Source of the DNA: Burkholderiales bacterium
Lineage (GTDB): Bacteria > Pseudomonadota > Gammaproteobacteria > Burkholderiales > SG8-39
DNA: 8,112 nt
Assembly: GCA_029266935.1 (NCBI GenBank)
Contig: JAQSVY010000048.1
Span: forward strand, 1-8,112
Reading direction: 5' to 3'
Positions within the stretch are counted from its first letter, which is position 1, and every line of letters starts with the position of its first letter. Shown here in pieces: positions 5,850 to 8,112 of the stretch. The notes beneath the pieces are model-generated. The model saw only the letters and a program-made list of their open reading frames with translations, did not search any database and had not been told where the DNA came from. The translations under genes were made by a program, and so were the position numbers.

Positions 5850-6590
5850 ATGGATGCGCCGCCCGGCAACCAGGAAGACGTGATCCGGGCTAGGGTGGAT
5901 CTCGCGGCGGCCTTCCGGCTCGCCTCCAGGTTGAAGATGCACGAGGGCGTCTGCAACCACTTCTCGGCCATGCTGCCCGGAAAGCGTTTCCTCATCAATC
6001 CGAAGGGGATGCTGTTCTCCCGCATCAGAGCGAGCAGCATCGTCCTCATGGACGAGGCGGGGAACACGCTGGAGGGCACGGGCCGGACGCCTCGGACCGG
6101 GCACTCGATCCACACCCGCGTCCACCTCAACCATCCCTACGCGACCGTCGTGCTGCACCTGCACGCGCCATATTCGACCGCCATCACGGCGCTGGCCGGC
6201 GGGCGGCTCGAAATGTGCCACCAGAATGCCGCCCGCTTCCATGGCACCATCGCCTATGATGACCATTTCAACGGCGTCGCCGTCGCCACCGACGAGGGCG
6301 ACCGCATGGCCGAGGTCATGGGCGACAAGCGCATCCTGTTCCTCGGCAACCATGGAGTCGTCGTGGTCGGCGAGACGGTCGCGCGGGCCTTCGACGACTT
6401 CTACTATCTCGAGCGGGCCGCGCAGGTGCAGATCCTCGCCATGAGCACCGGCCGGCCGCTCGCGATCATGTCCGAGGAGATGGCGCGGCTCACCTACGAT
6501 CAATTCTCCGAGTTCACCGCGAACGCGGACCTGCATTTCGAGGCTCTCAAGGGCATGCTCGACGAAGAGGAGGCGGACTACGCGTCTTGA
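5850..6590 (+). CDS. Class II aldolase/adducin family protein
   Basis: The 246-residue protein has the fold of metal-dependent class II aldolases (fuculose- and ribulose-phosphate enzymes). CNHFS (N36-H37) is the early substrate loop. HLHAPYST carries the metal-ligand pair H103 and H105, and FLGNHGVVVVG carries the third ligand H168. The segment where true aldolases have SSE-xxx-H reads RTGHSIH (G84, H88), so the catalytic acid is replaced by glycine, as in adducin-type members. It may therefore be a decarboxylase, a lyase of unusual type, or a non-catalytic member. It is the last intact gene of the plus-strand operon, and the pairing with a CoA ligase suggests work on the same carbon chain. 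The start is supported by the strong ribosome site. No signal peptide is visible and the protein should be cytoplasmic. Family sure, reaction unknown. Confidence 0.5.
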   Translation: MDAPPGNQEDVIRARVDLAAAFRLASRLKMHEGVCNHFSAMLPGKRFLINPKGMLFSRIRASSIVLMDEAGNTLEGTGRTPRTGHSIHTRVHLNHPYATVVLHLHAPYSTAITALAGGRLEMCHQNAARFHGTIAYDDHFNGVAVATDEGDRMAEVMGDKRILFLGNHGVVVVGETVARAFDDFYYLERAAQVQILAMSTGRPLAIMSEEMARLTYDQFSEFTANADLHFEALKGMLDEEEADYAS

Positions 6591-6643
6591 GCCGTCCGAT
6601 CGCCGGGAGGTGGGCGGGGGAGCGTTGCGACCCGCAGTTCGCG

Positions 6644-7604
6644 ATGGCTGAGCATCAGGGGCGCCCTGCAGGGCCAGCCCATGGCCGCGAGGCACCTCGC
6701 AACGGGGGGCCGCCTGGGCGCCGCTCTTCCTGATCCTAGCCGGGCTGAGCTACGTCGCGATGGGCGCCCTCGTCCGATACATTGCCGAGAGCGAGAGGCT
6801 CCACCCATTCCAGATCGCGTTTCTCCGCTACGTGATGGTGCTCCTGCCGATGCTGTGCCTCCTGCGGCCGCTCGGCATCTCGCTGCTACCGTCGCGCCAT
6901 AAGGCAGCCTGGGTTCCGGGGCGGCTGCGAACTGGTGGCCATGCTGTCCTGGTCGTGGCCGTGAGCCTCCTGCCGCTCGGGGACTTCACGGCAATCGGCT
7001 TCTCGGCCGTGCTGATCGCGGCTTTGGTGGCGAGAGTGGGCCTGAAGGAGCCGCTCGGCTTCGACCGGCTGCTCGCCATCCTGGCGGGCCTCGCGGGCGC
7101 GCTCGTCATCGTCCGACCCGGCCCGGCTGCCATCTCGGCCGGCGCCGCGGCTGCGCTCCTCAGCGCCCTGATGATCGCGCTCTCGCGCGTTACGACGCGG
7201 CTGCTCGCGAAGACCGAGCCTCCATCCGCCCTTCTCTTCTACGTTCTCCTCTTCACCACGCCCTTCGTTGGGGTGGCGGCGGCCTTCACCTCGACCCTGC
7301 CATCCGGTCGCGCGCTCCTGCTCGCGGGGCTTGCGGCCGCGGCCGGAACTACGGGCCAGTACTTCGTAGGGCGTACCTACCGGCACGCCGACGTCGCGGC
7401 CCTCGCGCCTCTCGAGTTCCTGCAGATCCCCATCGCGGCGGCGATCGGCTTCGCGGCCTTCGGGCAGGAGCCCCACGCGCAGTCGGCGCTCGGGCCGGGA
7501 TCGTCGTCTGTGCGGTCCTCTACACGATCCGCCGAGAGCGCCTCAGGCGTCGCGCAGCGACCGCCGCCGGAACCACTCCGCCAGGAGGATCATCACCGAG
7601 ATGA
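6644..7604 (+). pseudogene. DMT/EamA-family permease, frameshifted pseudogene
   Basis: A ten-helix drug/metabolite transporter family protein can be read across this span only by changing frame. From about 6706 the frame gives AAWAPLFLILAGLSYVAMGALV and LHPFQIAFLRYVMVLLPML, the first helices. It later gives VSLLPLGDFTAIGFSAVL, LAGLAGALVIVRPG, the second EamA repeat (ALLSALMIALSRV, GQYFVGRTYRHADVAALAPLEFLQIP) and FGQEP. Four lesions are visible. The N-terminus lies in another frame, with a shift at the six-G run 6704-6709 (ATG 6644 or 6681). Near 6928 two bases seem lost (RLRELVAMLSW lies in a second frame). Near 6953 one base is missing, which restores the first frame. Near 7494 one G is missing, so the last helix (AGIVVCAVLYTIRRE) is in a third frame and ends at 7604. 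In the unrepaired frame there is no stop before the window edge. All neighbouring genes are clean, which argues against general sequencing error. The substrate is unknown. Confidence 0.5.
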
Positions 7605-8112
7605 AGACGAGGAGGACCGTCGAGACCGCGGCCAGCAGAGGGCTCACCCGCATGACGGCGTCGTCCCACATCTGTTTCGGCAGGGTGGAGCTGAGTCCCC
7701 CCGTGGCGAAGAGCGCGATCGTGAGCTCGTCGAAGGAGACGATAAAAGCGAACAGGAAGGCGGACACGATGCCGGGCCGGATCAGCGGCAGTGTGATCCG
7801 TCGGAGCGTGCGCAAGCGATCCGCTCCGAGGGTCGCGGCGGCCTGATCGAGCCGCTCGTCATAGTTCTTGAGGACCGCCATGACCGTGATGACGACGTAT
7901 GGAACCGCCAGCACCGTGTGGCCGAGGACGAGCCCGATCGTGGTTCCGACAAGGCCGATCCGCGCATAGACATAGAAGAGCCCCACCGCGATGATCATCC
8001 GGGGCAGGATCAGCGGCGAGAGCACGAAGGCGAGCACTGCGGTCTTGCCGGCGAAGGATTGGCGCACCAGCACGAAGGCGGCCGGAGCCCCGATCAGCGT
8101 GGCGAGAATGGC
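7543..8112 (-). CDS. ABC transporter inner-membrane permease, PotC-like (partial, N-terminus off right edge)
   Basis: The C-terminal 189 residues of a binding-protein-dependent transport permease of the spermidine/putrescine (PotC) type are present. The frame is open to the last base of the window, where AILATLIGAPAAFVLVRQ continues a helix, so the true start lies beyond it. Several hydrophobic helices follow: LSPLILPRMIIAVGLFYVY, GLVLGHTVLAVPYVVITVM, FLFAFIVSFDELTIALF and AAVSTVLLVFISVMILLAE. The EAA loop that docks to the ATPase reads DQAAATLGADRLRTLRRI then TLPLIRPG (about 7795-7852). The SFDE motif is typical of PotC-like members. The protein ends with a basic tail, RRRSLRDA. The stop at 7543 lies inside the 3' end of the convergent permease pseudogene. 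The substrate may be a polyamine, an amino acid or an opine-like compound; the remaining transporter genes lie outside the window. Confidence 0.5.
   Translation of the reverse strand, partial: AILATLIGAPAAFVLVRQSFAGKTAVLAFVLSPLILPRMIIAVGLFYVYARIGLVGTTIGLVLGHTVLAVPYVVITVMAVLKNYDERLDQAAATLGADRLRTLRRITLPLIRPGIVSAFLFAFIVSFDELTIALFATGGLSSTLPKQMWDDAVMRVSPLLAAVSTVLLVFISVMILLAEWFRRRSLRDA

Noticed and set aside
6591..6650. GGAGGTG at 6606-6612 as ribosome site for a gene starting GTG/TTG at 6610-6625
   Set aside because: The frame it serves ends at TGA 6649 after about a dozen codons. It could be the original start of the EamA gene before damage, but nothing proves it.
4221..6695. Very long (over 800 codons) open frame on the minus strand
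   Set aside because: It is antisense to the ligase and aldolase genes, both of which have clear motifs. The composition is Arg/Glu/His/Asp-rich noise typical of antisense frames in high-GC DNA, with no recognisable domain.
6886..7476. 196-codon minus-strand frame opposite the EamA region
   Set aside because: Its Arg/Glu/Gly-rich product is noise, while the plus strand carries hydrophobic helices and EamA motifs once frames are joined.

Overview
The window is GC-rich, with strong G/C preference at third codon positions, GTG and TTG starts, 4-bp gene overlaps and a CTTGAC/CTATAT-like promoter pair. It looks like a chromosomal or megaplasmid catabolic region of an alphaproteobacterium, probably Hyphomicrobiales. 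This is inferred from composition and gene style only. I see no rRNA, tRNA, CRISPR array, transposase or insertion sequence.

Layout. Positions 1-205 (minus) hold a decayed fragment of an ornithine cyclodeaminase/mu-crystallin family gene running off the left edge. Positions 215-3061 (minus) hold a tightly overlapping three-gene operon, transcribed right to left: a small [2Fe-2S] subunit, an FAD/NAD(P) subunit with a C-terminal BFD-type iron-sulfur domain, and a DAO-type FAD oxidase subunit. This is the architecture of HcnABC, opine oxidases and D-hydroxyproline dehydrogenase. About 3061-3116 is a very short divergent control region with a perfect 8+1+8 dyad that fits the FCD/FadR-type GntR operator consensus and covers both candidate -10 boxes. 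Positions 3116-6590 (plus) hold the divergent operon: a 14-codon leader ORF overlapping the next gene, a Rossmann-fold protein of unknown function, a CaiC-like acyl-CoA ligase and a class II aldolase/adducin-family protein. Positions about 6644-7604 (plus) hold a DMT/EamA permease gene that can only be read through by assuming several indels. Positions 7543-8112 (minus) hold the C-terminal part of a PotC-like ABC permease, entering from the right edge.

How it may work together (inference). The membrane-linked dehydrogenase would oxidise an imported amino acid or opine-like amine to an imine or 2-oxo acid. The divergent operon would supply a dehydrogenase-like protein, CoA activation and an aldolase-fold enzyme for the carbon skeleton, and one regulator at the shared dyad would switch both sides. 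The PotC-like permease is a possible uptake component, and the cyclodeaminase and EamA genes appear to be lost accessory parts. The substrate cannot be read from the sequence.

[Form note: the original answer gave no feature confidence values; the 0.5 on every feature is a placeholder required by the schema, not an estimate.]
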